Positions 17,413 to 27,407 of a stretch of 64,000 nt of DNA are shown here, piece by piece (position 1 is the first letter of the stretch; every line of letters starts with the position of its first letter). Under the pieces are notes generated by a model. That model searched no databases. It saw only the letters and a list, made by a program, of their open reading frames with translations, and was not told the DNA's origin. Made by a program: the position numbers and the translations under genes. This DNA is from Pandoraea commovens (GTDB lineage: Bacteria; Pseudomonadota; Gammaproteobacteria; Burkholderiales; Burkholderiaceae), in assembly GCF_902459615.1 (NCBI RefSeq), contig NZ_CABPSA010000002.1:310001-374000 (forward strand). The letters are read 5' to 3'.

Positions 17413-18207
17413 ATGCAGCCAGGTAGCGTCGTTCCTCTTTATTACAGCGAATTCCTTGTCCTGCTTTCCTTCGTGATATCGGCGTTGGGGGCCTATGTCG
17501 CGCTGGTCGCGGCGTCGCGCATTCGTGACGAAGACGGACGCATCAGCCTTGGCTATCTCTCGGTGTCTGCACTGGCGCTTGGCGGCATCGGCATCTGGGG
17601 CATGCATTTCATCGGGATGGCGGCGCAGCGCATGCCGTTCCCTGTCTCCTATTCCCTCTGGCCTACCGTTGGCAGTCTGGTGCTTGCCGTCGTCGTCTCC
17701 GGGGCGGCGCTCTGGTTCGTGGCTCGTGCATCGTATCGCAACGTCCTCCAATGCACGATTGCGGGTGTTGGCGCGGGGCTGGGCGTGGCCGGTATGCACT
17801 ATCTCGGCATGAGCGCGATGCGCACGCAAGCGTATTTCGAATGGGACACCACGATCATTGCGCTGTCCGTGCTGATCGCCATTGTGGCGGCGAGCGTGGC
17901 GCTGTGGCTGGCGTTCCATCTGGAAACGAGTCTGCAACGCGCACTGGCGGCGCTGGTGATGGCGGTCGCCGTGTGCGGCATGCACTACACGGGCATGCGC
18001 GCCGGGACGATCATCTGCACCGCCGAGACGCGCGCGCAGGTCAGCCTGCGACTCGGGGGCGATACGCTGCCGTACGGCGTGTTCGCCATTGCGTGCGTGG
18101 TGCTGCTGGGCATGGCGGTGCTGCTGTATCGCACGTCGCGCAGACGGCGTGAGCGCATGGCCGCGCGGCTCGATGCGCTCATGCGTCAGCGTGCGGGGCA
18201 TGTCTGA
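17413..18207 (+). CDS. MHYT-domain membrane sensor protein
   Basis: A 264-residue integral membrane protein. Three copies of the MHYT-type motif are visible: GMHFIGMAA, GMHYLGMSA and GMHYTGMRA, spread over about seven helices. The conserved Met/His residues are proposed to bind copper and sense O2, CO or NO. MHYT modules are usually joined to GGDEF/EAL or kinase domains; here only a short basic tail (RTSRRRRERMAARLD) follows, so any output partner is separate. AGGATAA precedes the ATG at 17413. Confidence 0.88.
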   Translation: MQPGSVVPLYYSEFLVLLSFVISALGAYVALVAASRIRDEDGRISLGYLSVSALALGGIGIWGMHFIGMAAQRMPFPVSYSLWPTVGSLVLAVVVSGAALWFVARASYRNVLQCTIAGVGAGLGVAGMHYLGMSAMRTQAYFEWDTTIIALSVLIAIVAASVALWLAFHLETSLQRALAALVMAVAVCGMHYTGMRAGTIICTAETRAQVSLRLGGDTLPYGVFAIACVVLLGMAVLLYRTSRRRRERMAARLDALMRQRAGHV

Positions 18208-18249
18208 GGCGCGCCTTCCGGACGTCCCGCCACATCCATTGAATCAATG

Positions 18250-18287
18250 AAAAACGCCGACCCGTCGAGAGACAGGTCGGCGTTTTT
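18250..18287. terminator. Bidirectional intrinsic terminator
   Basis: AAAAACGCCGACC and GGTCGGCGTTTTT form a perfect 13-bp arm pair with A and T tracts on both sides, between the convergent MHYT and 71-residue genes. Confidence 0.9.
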
Positions 18288-18328
18288 CATGTGTTGCCTA
18301 TCAAGCGCCTCGCGGCGCAGCACGATAT

Positions 18329-18544
18329 TCAGTGCAGGATCGGGCTTCCTCCGATAGGCATGACATCGCCTGTAGGGATCAGGTCGACGATATCGAACGG
18401 TTCAGTGTTGAGCTTGCGCGATGAACCGGGCTGCCCGGCATACCACTCAACCATCGCCATATGACCCAGCACACGGATCACGATGCCAATGGCACCACGC
18501 GGCACTGCGATGTGATTGGATTGGACGATCGTTCCGACTTTCAC
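18329..18544 (-). CDS. Small conserved hypothetical protein (71 aa)
   Basis: The start is a GTG at 18544, supported by a strong AGGAGG six bases upstream. The product is short, soluble and beta-rich (RGAIGIVIRVLGHMAMVEWYAG), with no signal peptide or cysteine. The pattern looks like a small SH3-like or KOW-like barrel, but I cannot assign a family. The bidirectional terminator at 18250-18287 lies downstream. Confidence 0.7.
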   Translation of the reverse strand: MKVGTIVQSNHIAVPRGAIGIVIRVLGHMAMVEWYAGQPGSSRKLNTEPFDIVDLIPTGDVMPIGGSPILH

Positions 18545-18601
18545 TTGAGCCTCCTACGAATGACGAGAAACCGACACGCCGACCGGACGGCCGGCACATC
18601 G

Positions 18602-19198
18602 TCATCCGACTATACCGTATTGCGTTGCGGGCATTGCCGATTTCTCGGCGGACGTCTCGAAAAAGCCGTCGGGTTGCCCGCCGGGCTGTCCGCTATGGTG
18701 CTCGGCCAGCAGGCGATAATGCGGCCCGCGCGGTGTGCGCACCGAATGCACGAGGACGTAGCCGTCGCAATGCCAGGTCAATGGAGGCGGATAGAGGTCC
18801 GACGGCGCGCGCCGCGCATGACGCAGCAGCGACACGTGGGGACGAAAGGACTGCGTCACGACCCGCGCACCGGTGGCGCGCCACTGAGAGAGCAGCGTGT
18901 CGCGGGTGGCGACGAGATTGTCAGGCACGCTTGGCGCACCCGCCCAGACGATCTTCCTGTCAGACCAATAGCCCAGATGATCGAAGGTCAGTGTGAACGG
19001 TTCGAGCGGCGTGCGCTGCATGAGTGCGAGCAACACGGGCAGACGCGCAGGATCGACCTCGTCGAGGAAGGCAAGCGTCAGATGCAACGTCTGGGCGCGG
19101 AGCACGCGTCCGCCGCATTCCGAATGCGCCGACAAGGCCCACTCGTGAAGCTGCGCGCGCACACCCGGCCCCGGCCAAAGCGCAAGGAAAAGTCGCAT
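18602..19198 (-). CDS. thpR: RNA 2',3'-cyclic phosphodiesterase / 2'-5' RNA ligase family
   Basis: A 198-residue 2H phosphoesterase. The two hallmark HxTx/HxSx motifs are present, HLTL (about residues 39-42) and HVSL (about 120-123), spaced as in ThpR, which opens 2',3'-cyclic phosphates at RNA ends. The N-terminal MRLFLALWPGPGVRAQL is the usual family opening. The C-terminus is slightly longer than E. coli ThpR. Biological substrate in bacteria is still unclear. Confidence 0.88.
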   Translation of the reverse strand: MRLFLALWPGPGVRAQLHEWALSAHSECGGRVLRAQTLHLTLAFLDEVDPARLPVLLALMQRTPLEPFTLTFDHLGYWSDRKIVWAGAPSVPDNLVATRDTLLSQWRATGARVVTQSFRPHVSLLRHARRAPSDLYPPPLTWHCDGYVLVHSVRTPRGPHYRLLAEHHSGQPGGQPDGFFETSAEKSAMPATQYGIVG

Positions 19199-19334
19199 GG
19201 GAACACCAGGGAATGAATCCGACTGATGATTCTCATAGTAGGCGGGCGCTCAGGCGAATGCCAGGTGCATGCCCTGCCCGTTTCGGCACCCCGAGACGTG
19301 GCCCTTTCGTTCGATTCGGGCGATTCGTCCGATA

Positions 19335-19715
19335 TCAGTTCGTGGAGATGCCCGGCGTGATGCCCCGGCGATTGCGGCGCGGCGTCTCGGGCGGCTTCTC
19401 CTCGGCCTTGGGCGCTGGCGGACGCGTGATGCTGTTCCAGTTGTTCTGGATAGCGGTGTCGGTGGTGTCGCGGGAGACAGCGCGCGAGATATCGGCGCTC
19501 GGATTGAACATGGACGAACCGCCTGCGGGGGCCGCGCTATTGGCGGGCGCAGGCGTGTTTTGCGCGTGTGCGTGCGGGGTGACGAACAATGCGGCGGCGA
19601 TGGCCGCGGGCAGCGTCAGCCATAGCGCTTTATGAAGCGACTTACGGAGCGACTTATGCAGCACAGATGCGCTCGGTGTGCGGGAGTTAAAGCGGGACGT
19701 CGAGTCGTGGGCCAT
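19335..19715 (-). CDS. Hypothetical exported protein
   Basis: A 126-residue protein. A basic N-terminus with a near-repeat (LHKSLRKSLHKALW) leads into a hydrophobic signal segment ending at THAHA (about residue 51). The mature part is Pro/Ala-rich and probably unstructured, with no cysteines and a C-terminal RRNRRGITPGISTN. The family is not recognised. It lies upstream of the lipoprotein gene's 3' end on the same strand. Confidence 0.6.
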   Translation of the reverse strand: MAHDSTSRFNSRTPSASVLHKSLRKSLHKALWLTLPAAIAAALFVTPHAHAQNTPAPANSAAPAGGSSMFNPSADISRAVSRDTTDTAIQNNWNSITRPPAPKAEEKPPETPRRNRRGITPGISTN

Positions 19716-19812
19716 CGGATGTCTCGTGCGAGAACACGTACGACGGCCGACGTCTGTGCCCAGGTGGGCTAACGTCGGCTGACGGCTGTCTCCTCGCTAT
19801 TGTCGATAGGGG

Positions 19813-20352
19813 TCAGTAGCTGCCGGGCGGCGGCTTCCAGCCCGGGGGCGGAGGCGGCGGCGGTGCATAGCGCTGAATCGGTTGCGACGATACCATGTCG
19901 CCGCGCACGGGAACGCGATTACCTGAGGCGTACATGCACTGAACGTAGGCCTGATCATAACGGCTTTGCGTCAGGTATGCAGACGACTGCGCACTGCCCG
20001 CGCCGACGGCGCCGCCCGCGAGCAGGCCGGCCCCGGCCCCGATGGCAGCACCCGATCCGCCGCCGATGGCTGCACCCGCTGCCGCGCCCAGCGCGGTGCC
20101 GAGCACGGCGCTACCGATGGCACTGGTGTTGGCGGCCGTGGTGGTGTCCACGCCACCGTTTTGTCCGGACGCGTATTGGCGGCAGTTGAAGTCGTCTTGC
20201 CGGAACTGATCGAACGACTTCCCGGTGCCGGGCAGCGCCATCATGCTCGGCCCGTTAGGGACCACGACGCAACCCGCAAGCGTTGCTGCTGCGATAACAG
20301 CGGCGACGGGGGCCGCAAGACGTTTCAGGCGAGGTTGCGAGTCGAATGACAT
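19813..20352 (-). CDS. Glycine-zipper lipoprotein
   Basis: A 179-residue putative outer-membrane or periplasmic lipoprotein. The signal sequence ends in the lipobox LAGC (about residue 28). Residues about 85-120 form a glycine zipper (GAAAGAAIGGGSGAAIG) of the kind that packs in membranes. The C-terminus is proline-rich. The ATG at 20352 gives a proper lipoprotein signal. It follows, 14 bases downstream, a gene for another exported protein, so the two are probably one unit. Confidence 0.85.
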   Translation of the reverse strand: MSFDSQPRLKRLAAPVAAVIAAATLAGCVVVPNGPSMMALPGTGKSFDQFRQDDFNCRQYASGQNGGVDTTTAANTSAIGSAVLGTALGAAAGAAIGGGSGAAIGAGAGLLAGGAVGAGSAQSSAYLTQSRYDQAYVQCMYASGNRVPVRGDMVSSQPIQRYAPPPPPPPGWKPPPGSY

Positions 20353-20366
20353 CACGTGTTTCCCGA

Positions 20367-20720
20367 TCAGTTCGATGCCGGTTGCGCGGGCACTTCGCGC
20401 CATCCGGCCGGACACGTTTTCACGTAGGGATAGTAGGCACCCGCCTTGTCGCAGTAGTACCAGGTGTCGCTGTTCGCGCCGGGCTGATCGTATTGCGCAC
20501 CGGTTTGCGGTTGCTCGATGTACTGCTGCGGTTGGCTGGGCACGACGACGAGGGGCGGTGCGTAATACGGCGACGGCGCGGCGTACGGATAGGCGTAGGG
20601 GTATGGGTAATAGCCGGGACCGACCCAGACGCCGACGCGGCCATGCCAGGCGAAGGCGCTGCTGCTGGCCATAGCAGCGGCCACGGCGACGAAGCCGAGG
20701 ACAACAGGAAGACGTTTCAC
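20367..20720 (-). CDS. Hypothetical exported Tyr/Pro-rich protein
   Basis: A 117-residue protein with a signal peptide (to about residue 24, ASSSAFA), then a Tyr/Pro-rich stretch (GPGYYPYPYAYPYAAP) and a C-terminal cysteine-containing motif YYCDKAGAYYPYVKTCPAGW. This layout recurs among small envelope proteins of Burkholderiaceae; no function is known. The start is GTG at 20720 with GAGGTC upstream. It is directly upstream of the glycine-zipper lipoprotein. Confidence 0.78.
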   Translation of the reverse strand: MKRLPVVLGFVAVAAAMASSSAFAWHGRVGVWVGPGYYPYPYAYPYAAPSPYYAPPLVVVPSQPQQYIEQPQTGAQYDQPGANSDTWYYCDKAGAYYPYVKTCPAGWREVPAQPASN

Positions 20721-21020
20721 GACACGGACCTCGAAGAACCCTGGAGCTGACGTCTCCGAGTCTAGGCCCGACGCCCCCGCGGAGCAATTACGATGCCTGT
20801 TAGAAGTGTTTCAAAGCATTACCTTTCGGGGGCTGGCGGGGGTGCGGAAGATGGCGTTGACTGTGTATCGAAGCGTGTACCGCAAGCGGTCAGCTACATG
20901 TGGTTACACGTGCGGTGATTGGGGGTAAGCGTCTTAAGATCCGCTTAAGCTTGGCTTCGCATACTGGGTTCGTCACTCGCACATCACTCGCATCGCAAGT
21001 GCCGCTCACAGAGGCCCATC
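20721..21020. other. Divergent intergenic region
   Basis: Three hundred bases between the exported-protein gene and the DUF2076 gene. A CTTAAG-N5-CTTAAG repeat (near 20931-20948) is the only notable motif. No gene was recognised. Confidence 0.4.
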
Positions 21021-21812
21021 ATGAACTCGCAAGAAATGCAGACCCTTCAGAGCTTTCTGACCCAACTCACGCAAGCGCAGGCAGGCGTCAAGGACGAGCA
21101 AGCCGAGGCGTTGATCGCCGACGCCGTGCGCCGTCAGCCGGATGCCGCTTACCTCCTCGTGCAGCGTGCGTTGCTGCTCGACCATGCGCTGGTCTCGGCG
21201 CGCGCGCAGATTGCAACGTTGCAATCGCAATTGCAAGCAGCGCAGGCTGCTCAGGGCGCTCAGGGCGGTGCTCACGATTCGTTCCTTGGCGGGGGTAATG
21301 CGTGGGGGAGCGGTGGGAATGCTGCGGGCGCAACGGGCGCGGTGGGTTCTGCTGGCGTAGGTGGCTATAGCGGTGGCCCGGCGGCTGTGCAGGCTTCGTA
21401 TCCGGCGCAGATGCAGGCACCGGCTCAGGCGTCGCCCCAACCTGCGGCACCGGCTCAGCGTTCCGGATGGCTGAGCGATGGCGCACGTGGCACGCTCGGC
21501 AGCATTGCGACGACCGCCGCTGGCGTAGCGGGCGGCGCTTTCCTCTTCCAGGGCATTGAGAGCCTGTTCCACCGCAACGGTGGCGGCGGCTTCTTCGGTC
21601 AACCGGCGATGGGTGGATTGGGCAGCGGCATGATGCCGTCAGAGACGATCATCAACAACACGATCTACGAAGACGGAAACGGTAGTGGCAACGGCGGCGT
21701 GAATGGCAATGGAAGCGACAACTTCATGGACACGTCGAACTCGGATTTTTCGAACATCGACGACGGCCTGATGGACACCGGCGACTACGACGACGATTCG
21801 AATTTCATTTGA
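21021..21812 (+). CDS. DUF2076 family protein
   Basis: A 263-residue protein. The N-terminal part (about 1-80, MNSQEMQTLQSFLTQLTQAQ) is a helical DUF2076 opening with a short coiled coil (ALVSARAQIATLQSQLQAAQ). Next comes a long Gly/Ala-rich linker, a hydrophobic glycine-rich helix near residues 165-185 (GSIATTAAGVAGGAFLFQGI), and a very acidic Asp/Asn-rich tail. The family is widespread in proteobacteria, sometimes called periplasmic ligand-binding, but its role is unknown. Confidence 0.8.
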   Translation: MNSQEMQTLQSFLTQLTQAQAGVKDEQAEALIADAVRRQPDAAYLLVQRALLLDHALVSARAQIATLQSQLQAAQAAQGAQGGAHDSFLGGGNAWGSGGNAAGATGAVGSAGVGGYSGGPAAVQASYPAQMQAPAQASPQPAAPAQRSGWLSDGARGTLGSIATTAAGVAGGAFLFQGIESLFHRNGGGGFFGQPAMGGLGSGMMPSETIINNTIYEDGNGSGNGGVNGNGSDNFMDTSNSDFSNIDDGLMDTGDYDDDSNFI

Positions 21813-21870
21813 TGCGTGAGGCGGCGGGCGCGGTTGGAGCGCTCGCTGCCTCAGCGTAAATGTTGGCGAG

Positions 21871-22065
21871 CTAGCGCTTCTGATAGTGGTCGCCCGTTCC
21901 GGCGTTTTTATAAGTACCGCCCTTGTGAGACGATCCCTTGCCGCCCGCGTAGTGCCCACCTCGGCTGGCATGGCTGCCTCCGCCGCTACGACCGCCGCGA
22001 GCCTCCGAAAGGAGTGGTGCCCCAGCGAACACCAGCGCAAGCGCAACGATTAGAAGCGTCCTCAT
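21871..22065 (-). CDS. Small exported Gly/Ser/His-rich protein
   Basis: A 64-residue product: a signal peptide (MRTLLIVALALVFAGAPLLSEA) and a short mature part rich in Gly, Ser, His and Lys (GGSHASRGGHYAGGKGSSHKG). The length and composition match small secreted proteins common in Burkholderiaceae. The function is unknown; metal or surface binding by His/Gly repeats is possible. Confidence 0.65.
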   Translation of the reverse strand: MRTLLIVALALVFAGAPLLSEARGGRSGGGSHASRGGHYAGGKGSSHKGGTYKNAGTGDHYQKR

Positions 22066-22540
22066 AAATCCCCTTTTCGATTTGATTTTCTTGTTGATTG
22101 AGCCAATCGCTTTGGATAACAAACGATTAGCCAAGCCATGCTATCACGGGGTAGTGGCGTGCAATGGCAGGGAGATTTGGGCGGGAAACTTCGGATTTAA
22201 TCAGGGCAGTGCGGCTCACGTGTCGTTTGCATTTTCACGCAACACATCATTCGGGAGACCTCGCCGAGCAAGGGGAGGCCGATATCCCGGCCCCGTGCCT
22301 GGGCGTGGCGTCACGAACCAGCCGCCCGCATGTGAATGACGGGGGACGAGACCCACCCCTGTATGTGTGTACAGTCGAGCAAACCGTGCCGACATGACCC
22401 GTCAGGCTCGAGCCATCGCAACATCAAGATGTTGTGCAAGGCTATATCAAGATAATACTTATTGATGCCGGTTGTATGTGTTTGTAATCTAAGAACTTTG
22501 CTAGGTAAATTCAATATACTCGCCCGGGCGAGTCAAGAAG
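22066..22540. other. AT-richer intergenic region upstream of fic
   Basis: About 475 bases with no gene. A perfect palindrome CAACATC-AA-GATGTTG lies at 22419-22434, about 107 bases before the fic start, followed by AT-rich sequence. The palindrome is a candidate operator for the fic gene. Confidence 0.5.
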
Positions 22541-23761
22541 ATGCAGCCACAATTTGCCCATCATGACCTCCGCCTGCTGAATCCTTCGTTCGACTCCCCG
22601 CTAGTCGATGTGCTGACGGAGCTTGAGCATCTTCGGCGTCTGGAGTTGGCAGGCGACACCCCGCCCCAGATATTCTTTCAGCTCAAGAGCATTTTCCATA
22701 CGTTGGAGAGTCTAGGATCAGCTCGCATCGAGGGAAATCACACCACGCTTGCCGATTACATCGAAAGCAAGATGGAGGGGGCTCAGGACGCAAACGACCA
22801 GTTGCGCGAAATCTCGAACATCGAGCATGCGATGAATTACATCGACGAGTCGATGAATCCGGGAGATGCGCTCTCGGATATTTTCATTCGAGAGTTGCAT
22901 GCCTTAGCCGTGAAGGACCTGGAGCGTGAGGGCGACAAGACGCCTGGCGCATATCGAACTGGGGGAGTGCTCATTAACGGTGCCGCTCACTTGCCACCTG
23001 ATGCGATCCGGGTGCCGGAGTATATGGCGGCATTAGTCGAGTTCATCAACCGCCCCGACCAGCCAAAGTACGGCTTGATGAAAGTTGCGCTGGCCCATCA
23101 TCGCTTTGGTTGGATACACCCATTTGGCAATGGGAATGGCCGGGTTGTTCGACTACTCACATACGCGCTACTGATCAAGTACGGGTTCAATGTTCGTGAC
23201 GGAGGGCGCGTCTTGAATCCCGCAGCGGTTTTCTGTAACGATCGGGAAAAGTACTATCAAATGCTGTCGTTAGCAGACAGTGGGACCGAGGGTAGCCTGG
23301 AAGCTTGGTGCATTTATGTGCTTCAAGGGATTCTGGCAGAACTGAAAAAAGTCGATCAGCTCACTAATTTCAGGTTCTTAAGAGAAAGCATCCTGCTACC
23401 AGCACTTCGATATGCCGAGGAGCGGCACCAAATCACGGCGATGGAAGCAGCAATCCTTTCGAGAGCGCTTGGTCCCGCGCCGGTTAAGGCGGGGGATTTC
23501 TCTGACCTGTTCCAAGGCATGAGCGGAAATCAACGCACGTACCAAATCAAAAAGCTGGTTGACCGGAATATGCTGGAGCCGGTCGCATCTGGGGCACGGA
23601 GTTACGTTGCATGCTTTGCCAACAGTTTCCTGCTTCGCGGTGTCATGCGTGCGCTGGCACAGCATGGCTTTATTTCTGCTTCGCTGGCAGGCGCGTCGGC
23701 AGTGCGTAACGTGGTGGAGCCCCCGCAGGGCGAAATGGACTTTGACGACAGGCGAGCGTGA
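22541..23761 (+). CDS. Fic-domain protein adenylyltransferase (class II)
   Basis: A 406-residue protein that should transfer AMP (or another nucleotide group) to hydroxyl side chains. The catalytic motif HPFGNGNGR is intact at residues 193-201. An N-terminal inhibitory motif S60-ARI-E64-GN is present, matching (S/T)xxxE(G/N), which self-inhibits class II Fic enzymes. A C-terminal winged-helix-like region (about 300-385) is typical of the larger group with DUF4172 or HTH tails. Codon use and GC are lower than in the flanking mnmE, so it may be acquired. No obvious antitoxin is adjacent, as expected if inhibition is built in. Confidence 0.92.
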   Translation: MQPQFAHHDLRLLNPSFDSPLVDVLTELEHLRRLELAGDTPPQIFFQLKSIFHTLESLGSARIEGNHTTLADYIESKMEGAQDANDQLREISNIEHAMNYIDESMNPGDALSDIFIRELHALAVKDLEREGDKTPGAYRTGGVLINGAAHLPPDAIRVPEYMAALVEFINRPDQPKYGLMKVALAHHRFGWIHPFGNGNGRVVRLLTYALLIKYGFNVRDGGRVLNPAAVFCNDREKYYQMLSLADSGTEGSLEAWCIYVLQGILAELKKVDQLTNFRFLRESILLPALRYAEERHQITAMEAAILSRALGPAPVKAGDFSDLFQGMSGNQRTYQIKKLVDRNMLEPVASGARSYVACFANSFLLRGVMRALAQHGFISASLAGASAVRNVVEPPQGEMDFDDRRA

Positions 23762-23788
23762 GGTGACGATCTTCGACTTGCGCGCCAG

Positions 23789-25183
23789 TTATTTTCCAAT
23801 ACAAAACCGACTGAAAATCACCCCCAGCAAATCGTCCGAGGTGAACTCGCCGGTGATCGTGCTGAGTTGTTCCTGGGCGAGACGCAATTCCTCGGCGAAG
23901 AGGTCGAGGGCACCGGCGTTCTGACGCGCATGAGCGTCCGCCATCTCGACGTGATCCCGTGCCGCGCGTAGCGCTGACAGGTGACGCTCCCGCGCCAGGA
24001 ACACACCTTCGTTGCCCGCCTGCCATCCCGCGATCTTCAGTAATTCGGCACGCAGGAAATCGATCCCCTGCCCGCCCTTCGCCGACAAGCGAACACCCAG
24101 CGGCGCGGCGCCTTCCTTCGGCAGTACCGTCGCCGGTTCGCCTGCCAGATCCGTCTTGTTGTACACACGCACGATAGGCACGTGCTTCGGCAATTGCGTC
24201 GCGATGACTTCGTCTTCCGGGGTCATGCCGGTGCGCGTGTCGAGCAGATGCAGTACGGCATCCGCCTTTGCGATTTCGCTCCAGCTGCGCTCGATGCCGA
24301 TGCGCTCGACCTCGTCCTCCGTCTCCCGCAATCCCGCCGTGTCGATGATGTGCAACGGAATGCCGTCGATCTGAATCGTCTGCTGCACTTTGTCGCGCGT
24401 GGTCCCGGCAATCGGCGTGACGATGGCCAACTCAGCGCCGGCCAGTGCATTGAGCAACGACGACTTGCCCACGTTCGGCTGACCTGCCAGCACGACGTTG
24501 ATCCCCTCGCGCAGCAACGCGCCCTGCTTCGCCTGCGACAGCACTTGCGCCAACTGCGCGCGGATGCGTTCGAGTTGCCCGAAGGCGTCGGCAGCCTCCA
24601 GAAAATCGATCTCTTCTTCCGGGAAGTCGAGCGTCGCTTCCACCAGCATGCGCAGATGAATCACCAGATCCACCAGCGAATGAATTTCGCGCGAGAACGC
24701 ACCGTCCAGCGACCGGCTCGCCGAGCGTGCCGCCGCCTCGGTGCTCGCCTCGATCAGGTCGGCCACCGCCTCGGCTTGCGCCAGATCGAGCTTGTCGTTC
24801 AGGAACGCGCGATGGGTGAATTCCCCCGGTTCCGCAAGACGCACGCCAAGCTCAGCCCCTTCGTCGATACAACGCTGCAACAGCAATTGCAGCACGATGG
24901 GACCGCCGTGGCCCTGCAGCTCCAGGACGTCCTCGCCGGTGTACGAATTCGGACCTGGGAAGTACAGCGCGATACCGCGATCGAGCGCGTCGCCCGCACC
25001 GTCCAGAAACGGCAGATACGATGCGTGACGCGGCTTGAGCGACTGACCGACCAGACGTGCGATGACACGCTGCACAGCTTCGCCGCGATGCTTGCCGAAG
25101 GAGACGCGCACCACGCCGATACCGCCGCGTCCGGGGGCGGTGGCAATGGCGGCAATCGGAACGGTGGAGACGGTAGCGCTCAT
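23789..25183 (-). CDS. mnmE: tRNA modification GTPase MnmE
   Basis: With MnmG, makes the cmnm5 group on wobble uridine of tRNA. The 464 residues contain an N-terminal tetrahydrofolate-binding domain (about 1-120), a G domain ([17 protein letters not shown]-loop near 228, DTAG and NKTD) and the helical domain with the C-terminal FCIGK. The cysteine there is essential in the family. The ATG at 25183 gives the usual start ([21 protein letters not shown]). It is the last gene of the rpmH-rnpA-yidD-yidC-mnmE series. Confidence 0.97.
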   Translation of the reverse strand: MSATVSTVPIAAIATAPGRGGIGVVRVSFGKHRGEAVQRVIARLVGQSLKPRHASYLPFLDGAGDALDRGIALYFPGPNSYTGEDVLELQGHGGPIVLQLLLQRCIDEGAELGVRLAEPGEFTHRAFLNDKLDLAQAEAVADLIEASTEAAARSASRSLDGAFSREIHSLVDLVIHLRMLVEATLDFPEEEIDFLEAADAFGQLERIRAQLAQVLSQAKQGALLREGINVVLAGQPNVGKSSLLNALAGAELAIVTPIAGTTRDKVQQTIQIDGIPLHIIDTAGLRETEDEVERIGIERSWSEIAKADAVLHLLDTRTGMTPEDEVIATQLPKHVPIVRVYNKTDLAGEPATVLPKEGAAPLGVRLSAKGGQGIDFLRAELLKIAGWQAGNEGVFLARERHLSALRAARDHVEMADAHARQNAGALDLFAEELRLAQEQLSTITGEFTSDDLLGVIFSRFCIGK

Positions 25184-25230
25184 GGAACGATTCGTTGAAA
25201 AACAGTGGCTTATTTTGACATGCACCAAAC

Positions 25231-25262
25231 AAAACCGCCCGCGAGAGACTCGCGGGCGGCTA
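25231..25262 (-). terminator. Intrinsic terminator downstream of yidC
   Basis: CCGCCCGCGA (25235-25244) and TCGCGGGCGG (25250-25259) make a 10-bp stem; in minus-strand sense it is followed by TTTTGTTT. It sits between the yidC stop and mnmE. Confidence 0.85.
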
Positions 25263-25290
25263 TGTCAGTCAGACGGTCGGACCTGAATCG

Positions 25291-26946
25291 TCAGGCCGCC
25301 TTTTCCTTCTTTTTGGTACCGAGCATCCGGTTGATGGACCATTGCTGCGCAATCGACAACGTGTTGTTGACCACGTAGTACAGCACCAGACCCGACGGCA
25401 GGAAGAGGAACATGACCGAGAAAATCAGCGGCATGAACATCATCATCTTGGCCTGCATCGGATCCGGCGGCGTCGGGTTCAGCTTCGTCTGGATGAACAT
25501 CGACACGGCCATCAGCACCGGCAGGATGTAATACGGATCCTGCGTCGAGAGGTCATGAATCCAGCCCAGCCACGGCGCGCCGCGCATTTCCACCGACGAG
25601 AGCAGCACCCAATACAGCGCAATGAACACCGGAATCTGAATCACGATCGGGATACAGCCGCCGAATGGATTGACCTTCTCGGTCTTGTACAGCTCCATGA
25701 GCGCCGCGTTCATCTTCTGCGGGTCGCTCTTGTAGCGCTCGCGCAGCGCTTGCATGCGCGGCGTGATTTCCTTCATGCGCGCCATCGACTTGTAGCTTGC
25801 GGCCGACAGCGGGAAGAACACCAGCTTGATGATCACGGTCACGGCGATGATCGCCCAACCCCAGTTACCAATCAGTGCGTGCAGCTTCGAGAGCAGCCAG
25901 AACAGCGGCTTGGCGAGGATCGTGAAGTAACCGTAGTCCTTCGTCAGTTCCAGGCCCGGCGCGATCTGCTCGAGCATGTGCTCTTCCTGCGGACCCGCGA
26001 ACAGACGTGCATCGACCGTCGCGCTGCCATTCGCCGGAATGCTGGCGAGCGGCTCCTTCACGCCAACGCGGTACAGGCCGTTGTCGAGCTTGCCAATGTA
26101 GTTGTCGCGCGTCGCGCCTTCCTTCGGAATCCAGGCCGTGGCGAAGTAATGCTGCACCATGCCGATCCAGCCATCGCTCGACTGCTTGACGTACTTCGCC
26201 TTGTCCTTGTCGATATCGCTGAACGTGATCTTCTGGAATTTCTCGTCGCTGCTGTAGACCGTCGGGCCCGTGAACGTGTGCGAGAACTTCGCGCCGCTGA
26301 TTTCACGACCGTCACGCACCAGTTCCATGTACAGCGTCGGCTTGATGGCGGCGTCGGTCTTGTTGACGATCGTGTTCGATACGTCGATCACATAGCTGCC
26401 GCGATGGAACGTGTAAGCACGCACCAACTGCAGGCCGCCCTTGACCGGCGATTCGAACTTCACGGTCAGCGTGTCGCCCGTCATCGTGGTCGGGCCCGGC
26501 ACTTGCGTGAAGATGTCGTTGTGGTTCGGGAAGTCGCCGCCGATCAGACCCGTGCGAGCGTAGTACTGATGGCTCGGGGTGTTGTCGAACAGCACGACGT
26601 GCTTGTCGGCCTCGTCGGCGTCCGGCCACTTCGTGAGCGCGAGGAACGACAGCGTGCCGCCCTGCGTGCTGATGTCGGCTTCATAGACGTCGGTCGTGAT
26701 GCGGACCTTTTGCGCGGTGGCCGTGGCGGGTGCATTACCCGGCGCGGCGCCTGCGGCGGCAGCGGCGTTGGCCGATTGCGGCAGGTCGTTCGCCGGCGTC
26801 TGGTTGTTACCCGTGGCGGCCGGGGCAGAAGCTTCTGGCGTCGGGAAGAACAACGACGAATGGCCATTGGCGCGTTGCCAGTTGTCGAAAAGCATCACGA
26901 CAGACAGCGCGAAAATGACCCAGAGTACGGTGCGTTTGATGTCCAT
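25291..26946 (-). CDS. yidC: Membrane protein insertase YidC
   Basis: Inserts inner-membrane proteins alone or with SecYEG. The 551 residues have an N-terminal helix ([17 protein letters not shown]), a large periplasmic beta domain (about 60-350) and the five-helix conserved core (about 360-540), with [25 protein letters not shown] as the cytoplasmic coiled hairpin. It follows yidD by 24 bases and is ended by a strong terminator before mnmE. Confidence 0.97.
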   Translation of the reverse strand: MDIKRTVLWVIFALSVVMLFDNWQRANGHSSLFFPTPEASAPAATGNNQTPANDLPQSANAAAAAGAAPGNAPATATAQKVRITTDVYEADISTQGGTLSFLALTKWPDADEADKHVVLFDNTPSHQYYARTGLIGGDFPNHNDIFTQVPGPTTMTGDTLTVKFESPVKGGLQLVRAYTFHRGSYVIDVSNTIVNKTDAAIKPTLYMELVRDGREISGAKFSHTFTGPTVYSSDEKFQKITFSDIDKDKAKYVKQSSDGWIGMVQHYFATAWIPKEGATRDNYIGKLDNGLYRVGVKEPLASIPANGSATVDARLFAGPQEEHMLEQIAPGLELTKDYGYFTILAKPLFWLLSKLHALIGNWGWAIIAVTVIIKLVFFPLSAASYKSMARMKEITPRMQALRERYKSDPQKMNAALMELYKTEKVNPFGGCIPIVIQIPVFIALYWVLLSSVEMRGAPWLGWIHDLSTQDPYYILPVLMAVSMFIQTKLNPTPPDPMQAKMMMFMPLIFSVMFLFLPSGLVLYYVVNNTLSIAQQWSINRMLGTKKKEKAA

Positions 26947-26970
26947 GCGGTAACTCGTGGTGGACGAAAC

Positions 26971-27327
26971 TCAGAAATGGCCCGGCGCGCGGCGCGTAAC
27001 TGCCGATGCGGCCGCGGGCCCGGACGAGACAGTCTGCTTAGCTCGCGACGTGTCGCTTCCGGCGGCCTTGTCGGCGCCATCGGCGGGGGTGTCGGGAACG
27101 TTACAGACGTGTCGAGCCGGCGGTACGGGATCGAAACCGCCGGGATGAAACGGATGACAGCGACATAGACGCCGGGCCGCGAGATAAGTGCCGTAACCGG
27201 CACCGTGCTCGACGATGGCGTCGCGTGCGTAGTCGGAGCAGCTCGGATGAAAGCGGCAACGGTTCCCCAGCCAGGGACTGATCACCAGCTTGTAACCGCG
27301 CAGGAGCAACAACAGCACGCTTCGCAT
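26971..27327 (-). CDS. yidD: Membrane protein insertion efficiency factor YidD
   Basis: A small membrane-associated partner of YidC. Residues about 1-70 carry the family signature [30 protein letters not shown] and the cysteines [15 protein letters not shown]. The C-terminal about 45 residues are a low-complexity Ala/Ser/Asp tail, making 118 residues against the usual 70-90. The ATG at 27327 is chosen because upstream codons are unlike the family. Confidence 0.93.
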   Translation of the reverse strand: MRSVLLLLLRGYKLVISPWLGNRCRFHPSCSDYARDAIVEHGAGYGTYLAARRLCRCHPFHPGGFDPVPPARHVCNVPDTPADGADKAAGSDTSRAKQTVSSGPAAASAVTRRAPGHF

Positions 27328-27407
27328 CTCGATTCCGCCTGTCAGTCCGGTCACAGGGTGACCGGGTGGGCGGCGCATGCCCGGGGTCGGGCGCTACCGT
27401 GTGGGGA

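Noticed and set aside
25342-27168. A 608-codon plus-strand open frame across yidC and yidD
   Set aside because: A mirror of yidC; the yidC and yidD products are well-formed family members, and this frame has Arg/His-rich composition.
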